From: Chitinivorax sp. B
GTDB taxonomy: Bacteria; Pseudomonadota; Gammaproteobacteria; Burkholderiales; SCOH01
Assembly (NCBI RefSeq): GCF_005503445.1
Contig: NZ_SCOH01000018.1
Location: 39,163 to 103,162 of the forward strand
Direction: 5' to 3'
DNA length: 64,000 bases
Shown: positions 25,869 to 33,357 of the stretch, one piece after another
Numbering within the stretch: position 1 is the stretch's first letter
Layout: every line of letters begins with the position of its first letter
Translations under genes and position numbers: made by a program
The notes under the pieces: generated by a model
What the model was told of the DNA's origin: nothing
Databases searched by the model: none
The model's input: only the letters and a program-made list of their open reading frames with translations

Positions 25869-26495
25869 TTATATCTGAAGCTGATAAGTCGCCTCTTTAT
25901 TCCGGGTGTCAGTGGTGTGCTTGAAAGGTTCTCCTAGCGTTGCCAGGTATTCATTGAGCGCTTGAAGAGTGGGTATGCATATGTCCGGCAACGGAATCAT
26001 CTGCGCATCGAATTCAGATGTCAGAAGAACAGATAGGCCAACACCCGCTGCTTTGGCTGCCGCAATGTCCGAAGGTTTGTCACCAATGAGAATCGATCTA
26101 GGCAGATCAAGATCCAAGTCTGCTTGCGCACGCAGGATCATGCCGGGATTGGGTTTACGATCAAATGAATCAACCGCGTATCGACCAATACCGTGCTCCG
26201 CGTGATATGGGCAGAAATAGACGGCGTCAATGGTTACGCTATGCATGGCAAACTGATCGCACATCCAGTTGGTGAGATCGTGAAATTGTTGCTCAGAATA
26301 GAAGCCCCTTCCTATCCCCGCTTGGTTGGTCACCACGACAATGGCCATTCCGCGGTCGGCTGCAAGTCGGCATAACTCGAAAATACCGTCGTTGAATTCG
26401 AAGTCTTCTCGTTGATGGACATAGTGCTTATCAACGTTGATCACGCCGTCTCGATCCAGAAATAGGGCAGGACGGAAGATGAATGCGGTGTCCAT
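25869..26495 (-). CDS. gmhB: D-glycero-D-manno-heptose-1,7-bisphosphate 7-phosphatase
   Basis: A 208-residue HAD-family histidinol-phosphatase-like enzyme that removes the C7 phosphate of heptose bisphosphate. Motif I is ALFLDRDGVINVDKHYVHQREDFEF, motif II is VVVTNQAGIGRGFYSEQQF, and the C-terminal HAD motif is ILIGDKPSDIAAAKAAGV. The zinc loop is unusual: CPYH is present but the later Cys-x-Cys pair is replaced (AVDSFDRKPNPGM), so zinc binding may be lost. It starts 2 bases after the mtnA stop, showing co-transcription. It fits the heptose pathway with gmhA, hddA and hddC at 44-50 kb. Confidence 0.85.
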   Translation of the reverse strand: MDTAFIFRPALFLDRDGVINVDKHYVHQREDFEFNDGIFELCRLAADRGMAIVVVTNQAGIGRGFYSEQQFHDLTNWMCDQFAMHSVTIDAVYFCPYHAEHGIGRYAVDSFDRKPNPGMILRAQADLDLDLPRSILIGDKPSDIAAAKAAGVGLSVLLTSEFDAQMIPLPDICIPTLQALNEYLATLGEPFKHTTDTRNKEATYQLQI

Positions 26496-26497
26496 GG

Positions 26498-27562
26498 CTA
26501 GCTCTGCTTCATCAGTTTCAGTAGTTTTGCCCGGTCTGGTTGATTTACAACACATTTCTCAGTGATTAGCGCGGTGACCAACTCGGCCGGCGTGACGTCA
26601 AAGGCAGGATTACGTACGGATACACCCTGAGCGGCCCATTGGCAGTCGCGATAGCCGGTGACTTCATCCGCCGCGCGTTCTTCAATCGGAATGGCGTTGC
26701 CTTCCGGAATGGTCATGTCAATGGTCGATAGCGGACAGGCCACATAAAATGGAATGTTGTGTCGTCTGGCCAGTACGGCCACCATGTAGGTTCCGATTTT
26801 GTTGGCGACATCGGCATTGGCGGCAACACGATCTGTACCGACAATGACTGCGTCAATTTCCCCGCGGCTCATCATAAACCCGGCCATGTTGTCGGTAATC
26901 AGCGTAACGGGTATGTTTTCCTGCACCATTTCCCACGCAGTCAACCTGGCACCTTGTAGAAAGGGCCTGGTTTCATCGGCAATGACGGAGATTTTTTTAC
27001 CTACCTCCCGAGCGGAGCGGATAACGCCCAATGCAGTGCCATGGCCAGCTGTGGCCAGCGCGCCGGCGTTGCAGTGTGTCAACACCCGGGCACCATCCGG
27101 CAATAAGTCGGCACCTAGGGCTCCCATTGCCCGGTTGATCCGGATATCTTCGGCCAGTATTTCGTGCGCTTCGTGCAAGAGTAGCTGCGCAACGCTGGCC
27201 GGCGATTGGTGGCGATTGGCGTTCCATTTGGTGCGCATGCGGTTCAACGCCCAAAATAGGTTGACCGCTGTCGGGCGGCTTGCGGACAGTAGCGCAAAGC
27301 TAGCTTCCAGCCCCTGTTCGAAATCGGGGAATGAAGCACGTTGAAGTCGACGCGCTTCCAGTGCAACGCCGTACGCAGCTGCGCAGCCAATCGCGGGCGC
27401 ACCACGCACGACCATGTTTCGAATACCTTCCGCAGTGCTGGCGGCCGAATCATATGCCTGGTATTCAAATCGCGCTGGCAAGATGCGCTGATCAATCATT
27501 TCCAGATACGGTTCACGCCAGCGTAGCGTTTCAATCGTGGTCATCTTGGTTTGGGTATCCAT
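26498..27562 (-). CDS. mtnA: S-methyl-5-thioribose-1-phosphate isomerase
   Basis: A 354-residue aldose-ketose isomerase of the eIF2B-related family that opens 5-methylthioribose-1-phosphate to methylthioribulose-1-phosphate. Family segments are NMVVRGAPAIGCAAAYGVAL, VLTHCNAGALATAGHGTALGVIRSA with the catalytic Cys, ETRPFLQGARLTAWE, and GTDRVAANADVANKIGTYMVAVLA with the catalytic Asp. GAAGGA lies 10 bases before the ATG. It is fourth in the mtnP-aldolase-apt-mtnA-gmhB run. The same enzyme isomerises 5-deoxyribose-1-phosphate in the deoxynucleoside salvage shunt. Confidence 0.95.
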   Translation of the reverse strand: MDTQTKMTTIETLRWREPYLEMIDQRILPARFEYQAYDSAASTAEGIRNMVVRGAPAIGCAAAYGVALEARRLQRASFPDFEQGLEASFALLSASRPTAVNLFWALNRMRTKWNANRHQSPASVAQLLLHEAHEILAEDIRINRAMGALGADLLPDGARVLTHCNAGALATAGHGTALGVIRSAREVGKKISVIADETRPFLQGARLTAWEMVQENIPVTLITDNMAGFMMSRGEIDAVIVGTDRVAANADVANKIGTYMVAVLARRHNIPFYVACPLSTIDMTIPEGNAIPIEERAADEVTGYRDCQWAAQGVSVRNPAFDVTPAELVTALITEKCVVNQPDRAKLLKLMKQS

Positions 27563-27565
27563 CGC

Positions 27566-28093
27566 TCAGTGTCCTTCAAATTCGCAAAGTGAAAAGACTT
27601 GCTGCCCCTGCTTCTCAAGGCGGATACGCCCACCCAGATCAGGTAGGTCAATCACAAAACAGCATTCCACGACGTGCCCTCCTGTTTGTTCTACCAATTG
27701 AAGCGCAGCTTCTGCGGTGCCACCTGTGGCGATCAGGTCGTCTACCAGTAGTATTCGTTCACCCGGTTCAATTGCATCCGCATGGATTTCAACCCGATCT
27801 ATACCGTATTCCAGTTCATAGTCATGCCCAATGGTTTCGGCTGGTAATTTGCCCTTTTTGCGAATAGGTACGAAGCCTGCACCAAGCAAGATTGCTAGTG
27901 GCGCGCCCAGGATGAATCCACGTGATTCGATACCGGCGACTTTGTCGATGCTGCTTTCGCGATAGCGTTCTGCCAGTTCGTGAATGGCGGATCGAAATGC
28001 TTCTCGATCTTTGAGGAGGGTTGTGATATCCCGAAACATGATGCCGGGTTTCGGGTAATGTGGCACGGTGCGGATCTTCGATTTGATTGGCAT
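27566..28093 (-). CDS. apt: adenine phosphoribosyltransferase
   Basis: A 175-residue purine salvage enzyme that converts adenine and PRPP to AMP. MPIKSKIRTVPHYPKPGIMFRDITTLLKD is the conserved N-terminus, GIESRGFILGAPLA the adenine region, and RILLVDDLIATGGTAEAALQLVE the PRPP-binding loop. AAGGATC is the ribosome-binding site. Its position between the MTA phosphorylase/aldolase genes and mtnA makes sense, because adenine is the other product of MTA or deoxyadenosine cleavage. Confidence 0.96.
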   Translation of the reverse strand: MPIKSKIRTVPHYPKPGIMFRDITTLLKDREAFRSAIHELAERYRESSIDKVAGIESRGFILGAPLAILLGAGFVPIRKKGKLPAETIGHDYELEYGIDRVEIHADAIEPGERILLVDDLIATGGTAEAALQLVEQTGGHVVECCFVIDLPDLGGRIRLEKQGQQVFSLCEFEGH

Positions 28094-28217
28094 GGTGATC
28101 CTTAGGCTAGGGCTGCTATGCCGATAATTGATTAATGAAATCTATCGTGTCGTGCTACAACTCTTTTGTGCAAGTACCGCCGTTCACAACCGGTGCCAGC
28201 GCTACCGTACCGGTCAT

Positions 28218-28922
28218 TCAGGGTGTAAGGTGATCATTCGGTGTAAGCGCCGGATCATTGGTTTGTCCCCATCGCCCATATCCCTTGAACCGATCCAATA
28301 CTGCGTGCATTTCATCGGGTGACAAGCAACGCGGTTGGCCTATTTGTAATGCCCGCCAGTATTGCTCGCACAGCGATTCGACTTCGACAGCGATAGACAA
28401 GGCTTCGTCCAAGTCTCTGCCAATGGCAATCATGCCGTGATTTCCCAATAAACACGCTTTTCTGTCAGCTAGGGCTGTAAGGGCATGATTGGATAAAGCT
28501 TGCGTGCCAAAAAGCGCATATTGCGTACAGCGAATGGTGTCGCCGCCAGCAACGGCAATCATGTAATGAAACGGCGGGATGTCCATCCCAAGACAGGCCA
28601 ACGTGGTGGCAAATGGCGAATGCGCGTGAACAACGGCATGCACCTCGGGCCGTGCTTGCAGAATGTCTCGGTGAATGCGCCATTCGCTGGTGGGACGCCC
28701 TTTGCCAATCACCTCTCCTGCCATGGACAGTGAGACAATCCCATCCAGCGTGATGTGTTCGGCAGGCACGCCGGATGGGGTGACAAGCAGGCCATCGGTA
28801 CTTCGGGCACCAACATTACCAGATGTGCCTCGATTGAGCCCAAGCGAGGCCATTTGGCCTGCAGTGGAAACAACCTGCTGTCGCAGGTTGGCATCGTTCA
28901 TGATCGGAATCCGATCACTCAT
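28218..28922 (-). CDS. class II aldolase, probable 5-(methylthio)ribulose/deoxyribulose-phosphate aldolase
   Basis: A 234-residue class II (zinc) aldolase/adducin-type protein. LGLNRGTSGNVGARS is the phosphate-binding start, PTSEWRIHRDILQARPEVHAVVHAHSPFATTLA carries the catalytic Glu and the zinc histidines HAH, and LLGNHGMIAIGRDLDEAL the third. Similarity to L-fuculose-phosphate aldolase is clear. Its ATG overlaps the mtnP stop by 4 bases and mtnA is in the same operon. This matches the DHAP shunt, in which the aldolase (called Ald2) splits deoxyribulose- or methylthioribulose-1-phosphate into DHAP and an aldehyde. MtnB dehydratase belongs to the same superfamily and is the main alternative. 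Confidence 0.85.
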   Translation of the reverse strand: MSDRIPIMNDANLRQQVVSTAGQMASLGLNRGTSGNVGARSTDGLLVTPSGVPAEHITLDGIVSLSMAGEVIGKGRPTSEWRIHRDILQARPEVHAVVHAHSPFATTLACLGMDIPPFHYMIAVAGGDTIRCTQYALFGTQALSNHALTALADRKACLLGNHGMIAIGRDLDEALSIAVEVESLCEQYWRALQIGQPRCLSPDEMHAVLDRFKGYGRWGQTNDPALTPNDHLTP

Positions 28923-29809
28923 ATTGCGCCCCGGTCATTACCAAGAATGGCATGCAGTTTCTCCAGCATGGCTGGGTCGCGAGAGGCTGGGGCCGTGAGG
29001 ATGGCGTGTTGCAGAGCGTGGCGGCATGTGCAATCTGCCGCATGCTGATCATGCCCAATGGGGTGGGCGACCTGCTTAACGAGCGTACGGGCTCTGTCCG
29101 CATTACCCATCAGCACATTGACGATTTGGTCGACGGTGACCGCATCATGATTTGGGTGCCAGCAGTCATAGTCAGTGACCATTGCCACCGTGGCATAGCA
29201 CATCTGGGCTTCGCGAGCTAGTTTGGCTTCCGGCATATTGGTCATACCGATTACGTCGCATTTCCAGCTTCGATATAGCTCGGATTCTGCCTGGCTGGAA
29301 AATTGCGGCCCTTCCATGACCAGATACGTTCCGCCGCGAACCGTCTTGATGCCGGCTTCGTGTGCAGCCTGCTCGATGTGATCGCCAAGCCGATGACACA
29401 CTGGCTTGGCCATCGAGACATGGGCTACCAAACCCGCACCAAAAAAGCTTTTGGCACGGGCGAATGTACGATCGATAAACTGATCGACAATCACGAACAT
29501 GCCTGGACGTAAATCTTCCCGCAATGAACCCACTGCGCTGACAGAAATGATGTCGGTCACGCCGCTACGCTTCAATGCATCAATATTGGCACGAAAATTG
29601 ATTTCGCTTGGCGGTATCCGATGGCCACGACCATGACGCGGCAAAAACGCCATGCGTTGGCCCGCCAATTCGCCAAATAATAATTCATCGGAGGGCGAGC
29701 CAAAGTTTGAATCTACTTTTACCCAATGCTTATTATTCAATCCGTCGATATCGTATACACCACTACCACCGATTACGCCAATCACTTGTTGCCTATTGTG
29801 CTTACTCAT
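28919..29809 (-). CDS. mtnP: S-methyl-5'-thioadenosine phosphorylase
   Basis: A 296-residue purine nucleoside phosphorylase superfamily enzyme that splits methylthioadenosine with phosphate into adenine and methylthioribose-1-phosphate. Family features are IGVIGGSGVYDIDGL, FLPRHGRGHRIPPSEINFRANI, FVIVDQFIDRT, VMEGPQFSSQAES, VIGMTNMPEAKLAREA and VTDYDCWH. The start at 29809 follows ACGAGGCAAC; a longer frame to 29926 has no similarity. It is the first dedicated gene of the salvage operon, 35 bases after a glycosyltransferase gene. Confidence 0.95.
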   Translation of the reverse strand: MSKHNRQQVIGVIGGSGVYDIDGLNNKHWVKVDSNFGSPSDELLFGELAGQRMAFLPRHGRGHRIPPSEINFRANIDALKRSGVTDIISVSAVGSLREDLRPGMFVIVDQFIDRTFARAKSFFGAGLVAHVSMAKPVCHRLGDHIEQAAHEAGIKTVRGGTYLVMEGPQFSSQAESELYRSWKCDVIGMTNMPEAKLAREAQMCYATVAMVTDYDCWHPNHDAVTVDQIVNVLMGNADRARTLVKQVAHPIGHDQHAADCTCRHALQHAILTAPASRDPAMLEKLHAILGNDRGAI

Positions 29810-29844
29810 GCTGTTGCCTCGTGGATGGAAATTGAAACGGATTG

Positions 29845-30750
29845 CTACCGAACAAATGGCCGTAACAGTCCGCGGGCAGCCAGAAGACGGCCAGCAAACC
29901 AGCACCAAAGAAACCAGCGCCAACAAAATGGCAACCCGTGATCAAATAGAAATTGCTTAGCAAAATAAATGATCGCAGCACTCAGTTGCCGTGGCGTCTG
30001 GATAATCACATGCTGTGATTGAAACGGTACCGGCGATTTACCCTGAATTGTGTCAATCAGTCGTTGGGCAGCGCGACTACGTGTGTTTGCCAACGAAATG
30101 AAAGTTGGATCATCGATGAATCTTCCTCGCCTGAGATAGGTCGCGTCCGCAGGGGCTTTGCCTGCTCGGAAGTGCATATGTTCAAAGATCACATCGTTCA
30201 AATAACAGGTCCTGTCCAACCCAGCATGTTGTAAGCGTTTGAAAATATCAAATAGGTGCACGTCAATAAATGCGCCTTGATATGCAGATGGATATGGTTC
30301 GACCAGTAATTCACAGGTACGTCGAGAAAGAATGGGAAATGTACACAAGCCTTTTCGTTTCAGCAGGTCATCTCCATATCCTAGGTAGACTTTGTCAGGG
30401 AAGCGATTGTCCAATTCAATAAGCCTCGCATCCCACCCTGGAGTGCGCATCATCATGTCATCATTTGCGAGAAGGATAATGTGCCCTCGAGACCGTTCAA
30501 AGCAGATACGGTTATAGTCTCCCATAGACTTTGAGGGGCCAATAATCTTGATAACATGAATCACATCGCTATGCAGATGATGACTATTATGATCATCGTC
30601 ATCTACATAGAGAATGATCTCTATATTGTTCAGACTATTTACTGTATTGATGATGCTCTTAAATAGCCGTATTACAAGTTCGCTCCTCCCTCGCGTTGGA
30701 AGCAGGAGCGAAATTGCAGGTATGTTCATACCTGATTGCGCTGAACGCAT
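29845..30750 (-). CDS. GT2-type glycosyltransferase
   Basis: A 301-residue protein. The N-terminus ISLLLPTRGRSELVIRLFKSI is a GT-A nucleotide-sugar-binding beta-alpha unit. IEIILYVDDDDHNSH, GDYNRICFERSRGHIILLANDDMMMRTPGWD (an Asp-Asp metal-binding motif) and DVHLFDIFKRLQHAG follow. The C-terminal 40 residues (FLFDHGLPFCWRWFLWCWFAGRLLAARG) are hydrophobic and suggest a membrane anchor. It is co-directional with mtnP but probably belongs to the polysaccharide genes upstream. A GTG one codon earlier is an alternative start. Confidence 0.75.
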   Translation of the reverse strand: MRSAQSGMNIPAISLLLPTRGRSELVIRLFKSIINTVNSLNNIEIILYVDDDDHNSHHLHSDVIHVIKIIGPSKSMGDYNRICFERSRGHIILLANDDMMMRTPGWDARLIELDNRFPDKVYLGYGDDLLKRKGLCTFPILSRRTCELLVEPYPSAYQGAFIDVHLFDIFKRLQHAGLDRTCYLNDVIFEHMHFRAGKAPADATYLRRGRFIDDPTFISLANTRSRAAQRLIDTIQGKSPVPFQSQHVIIQTPRQLSAAIIYFAKQFLFDHGLPFCWRWFLWCWFAGRLLAARGLLRPFVR

Positions 30751-30768
30751 CACGTAACTCGCTTTTAC

Positions 30769-31290
30769 CTAGCTGATACGTAGACCACGGATGGTCAACA
30801 AATGAGGATCCCCGCAATTCGAAAACACCACAACCTTCACATATCGCGCTGTAGCGGGTTTGCTAAGTGTAACGTCAGTCCAGCCGTCTTTGGCATTGGG
30901 CTGGCATGCATCATCTGCACCGGCAACGGGCGTCCATTCATTCCCATCACTACTGACCTCGATACGCAAAGCTTTCGGTCCGCGTTTTGGTTGGCCTTCC
31001 TGTTGCAGGAGCCCAACGGTGCCAACCGCCTTAGATGCATGCAAATCGACGGTAATGTACTCTGGGAACTTCGGAGGTTGGTCCGAGTGCCATCCTGGCT
31101 TTGTTGCCTGCATTAATCCTGCCGGGCCAAGTTCCGCTGTCTGCGAACTGGCGGATATTGTAGGACCATCAGCCTTGGGTTGAGGTTGCGCTAAATTTTC
31201 ATTCTTGGAAGCTTGTCCAGCATCATTGGAATCACACCCTCCCATGATGACAACAAATGCAGAAATTACGAATAACAGACTTAATTTCAT
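30769..31290 (-). CDS. lipoprotein with an F5/8-type C (discoidin-like) domain
   Basis: A 173-residue protein with a lipoprotein signal (MKLSLLFVISAFVVIMGGC; Cys19 after GG). After a Lys/Gln/Asn-rich linker comes a beta-sandwich (ISASSQTAELGPAGLMQATKPGWHSDQPPKFPEYITVDLHASKAVGTVGLLQQ, LRIEVSSDGNEWTPVAG, TARYVKVVVFSNCGDPHLLTIRGLRIS) whose order matches discoidin/galactose-binding modules. It is probably an envelope carbohydrate-binding lipoprotein. GGGGAG precedes the ATG. It is co-directional with the glycosyltransferase gene 19 bases downstream. Confidence 0.78.
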   Translation of the reverse strand: MKLSLLFVISAFVVIMGGCDSNDAGQASKNENLAQPQPKADGPTISASSQTAELGPAGLMQATKPGWHSDQPPKFPEYITVDLHASKAVGTVGLLQQEGQPKRGPKALRIEVSSDGNEWTPVAGADDACQPNAKDGWTDVTLSKPATARYVKVVVFSNCGDPHLLTIRGLRIS

Positions 31291-31771
31291 GTTCACTCCC
31301 CTGTTTGGTCGCCAAAACAATAAGTACGGAATATACAAATCAAAATTCTAAAGCAGTGATGCCACAATACTAAATTCGGCACGAGCCATGAAACTGTTTC
31401 GTCAGAGCCTAAAACGCAGCCAACAGTGAGAAATGTCTTAATCAGATTAAAAATTACGTTTCAAGCATCGTCGATATATTTATCTTCAGCTAGTATGGTA
31501 AAAAAGTGGTAGCCAAGTTTCACGACTAGTAACCTCAATGGTCGATGTGAATTCAAGAAGTCGCATGCTTCTTGCAGGATCCCAATGATAAATTCATAAT
31601 TAAGTTTTGTAACTATTTATAATTATGGATTTGGTGGTTTTTCAGAAACAATCAGCTGATTAGTAATGATTATTATACAAAAAATAAAATTGACTTTCTA
31701 ATTGTCCATCCTGCTTCATTTTTGATTTTTTGATTCGTGCTGAGGTGCACTAATCGGGGAAATAGCCATTG
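31291..31771. other. AT-rich gap with a solitary IS-like end
   Basis: No gene is supported. Near 31718-31750 the sequence TTTTTTGATTCGTGCTGAGGTGC closely resembles the right end of the element at 32290-32388 (TTTTTGATTCGTGCAGAGATGCC). No matching left end is found upstream, so this may be a solitary end of a decayed element. Confidence 0.45.
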
Positions 31772-31780
31772 TTGCAAACC

Positions 31781-31938
31781 CATCTCGTTATACACATCTT
31801 TTTTAATCATTTAAAAACAGTTAGTTACAAGAAAGCATTGTGAATTCTTCAGTGACATGGTCAACAAGCTAAATCAAGGGCCTACGCAAAGCACCACCTT
31901 GCAAATAGCATGACAAATGAATTCTGTATAACGAGGTG
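31781..31938. mobile_element. MITE-like element A, copy 2 (158 bp)
   Basis: It begins CATCTCGTTATACAC and ends CTGTATAACGAGGTG, inverted repeats of each other except for two mismatches. Perfect 9-bp direct repeats TTGCAAACC flank it (31772-31780 and 31939-31947). About 90 percent of the sequence matches copy 1 at 24195, including AATCATTTAAAAACAG and GTCAACAAGCTAAATC. The different 9-bp target proves independent insertions. Confidence 0.9.
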
Positions 31939-32289
31939 TTGCAAACCACGTCAAGTAACGATCTATTTGAGAGGCTTTTTGATGCCTCATCCAATAAATA
32001 TCCGTACATGGAGCACATGTCTATAATTCGAATCGAAAATATTATTCAATTCTTCTGAAGAGGCATCATCTTTTCTGAATAGAAAAAGATGATATGAATC
32101 TTGGTTGTTAATACTATCGCATGAATATGTGGCGTTAGTTTGTAAATTATCAGAAAAAATAAGTAGTCGATAGTCAATAACCGATGAATTATTTTTACAT
32201 TTCTATCGGTAAGTAATTTGAGATATCCATTCCCAGTTTTATTTGAATTTCTGTAGGCCGCCAGAATATAATATATACAATATAGTTAG

Positions 32290-32388
32290 GGCACCTCTGC
32301 ACAAATCGGATTTTGACAGATTCTTCAATCTTAAGTGCTTGAATTTACTGGGCGCTGTTTTTCGATTTTTGATTCGTGCAGAGATGCC
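32290..32388. mobile_element. MITE-like element B (99 bp), TTAG duplication
   Basis: The ends GGCACCTCTGCACAAATC and GATTCGTGCAGAGATGCC are imperfect inverted repeats (16 of 18 pairing). TTAG is duplicated at 32286-32289 and 32389-32392, fitting the YTAR target of IS5-type transposases. The right copy of TTAG contains the stop codon of the neighbouring minus-strand gene, so the insertion sits exactly at a gene end without changing its product. Confidence 0.82.
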
Positions 32389-33357
32389 TTAGGTATCTAT
32401 ACCGTCTGTTATGGACCAATATTCAATAAAATCATGCGGAAACGGAAACTTCTTCTCAAAGCTGTCCGCCATGTCCATATACTTCTCATATGATGCGCAG
32501 TAAATATTTTTCCAATCATTTAGTTTTGATCTTATTTCTTTAGTCCAGTGTGAATCGCTCATATTAATTTGTTCGCAACAATGCGATATCAGAGATTTAT
32601 CATTCGTTGCGACGGATATTGATGCCCTTCCGCATCGTAGCCCAGCAATGATTCTCATCAATGATAACCACTTCCAGTCTTCGCGTTGCGGGACGTTTAG
32701 TATTAGCTTAGAGCTAATATTTAGTAAATCTCGCTTCTTCCGTGATACAAGTTGATCAGGCTGTTTGATAGTTATGTTCTCTTTTTTTATTTCTGAAATT
32801 ATCTCTGATCTGTATTCTGTGCAGTATCCGGTAAATATCAGATCTGAATCACAATTAATACTTTTATGGCTAGTTTCAGGATCTATATAGTTTAATTTTG
32901 GAAACGGAACAGATTTTACTTCCGCTCCAGGTAGCATGGTAGAAAAATTCCTAAGCTCGGGTAAATCACCCAGTACAAGAAATGATTTGATGTAGGGTAG
33001 GCAGTCAAATAAATATCTGATTCTATTTATTTGTGTAGCCGGATGCATGTAGTCATTATTAGTCCATAACGGATTGCCGTGAATGAAAATATTACCGCTA
33101 TCAAAATCAAGATGTTCCGTCATTATTATCGAAACACGCTTTCTGGTGTTCAAGCAAAAGTTCTCAAGAATAGCTTTACTCTTTGGTGAAAAATTCTCTA
33201 TGGCAACATTCAGGCAGTCCGTTCTTGGGCTTCTTCCTAGTGTCACTTTGTAGCCATGCTGTGCAAAAGAGGCGAGAAAGAAATCGATTTGATCGCTTAT
33301 CCCATTAAATGGATGGTTATAAATCCATAGATGAATTTTCTTGTTATCTGGCTTCAT
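32389..33357 (-). CDS. probable glycosyltransferase, unrecognised family
   Basis: A 322-residue AT-rich gene product. The N-terminus KIHLWIYNHPFNGISDQIDFFLASFAQHGYKVTLGRS resembles the first beta-alpha units of GT-B enzymes. Mid-protein SDLIFTGYCTEYRSEIISEIKK and the later SKLILNVPQREDWKWLSLMRIIAGLRCGRASISV look like a nucleotide-sugar-binding half with the loss-of-identity typical of capsule or O-antigen glycosyltransferases. The start at 33357 overlaps the preceding gene by 14 bases. Its stop codon TAA lies in the target duplication of the MITE-like element at 32290. Confidence 0.55.
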   Translation of the reverse strand: MKPDNKKIHLWIYNHPFNGISDQIDFFLASFAQHGYKVTLGRSPRTDCLNVAIENFSPKSKAILENFCLNTRKRVSIIMTEHLDFDSGNIFIHGNPLWTNNDYMHPATQINRIRYLFDCLPYIKSFLVLGDLPELRNFSTMLPGAEVKSVPFPKLNYIDPETSHKSINCDSDLIFTGYCTEYRSEIISEIKKENITIKQPDQLVSRKKRDLLNISSKLILNVPQREDWKWLSLMRIIAGLRCGRASISVATNDKSLISHCCEQINMSDSHWTKEIRSKLNDWKNIYCASYEKYMDMADSFEKKFPFPHDFIEYWSITDGIDT

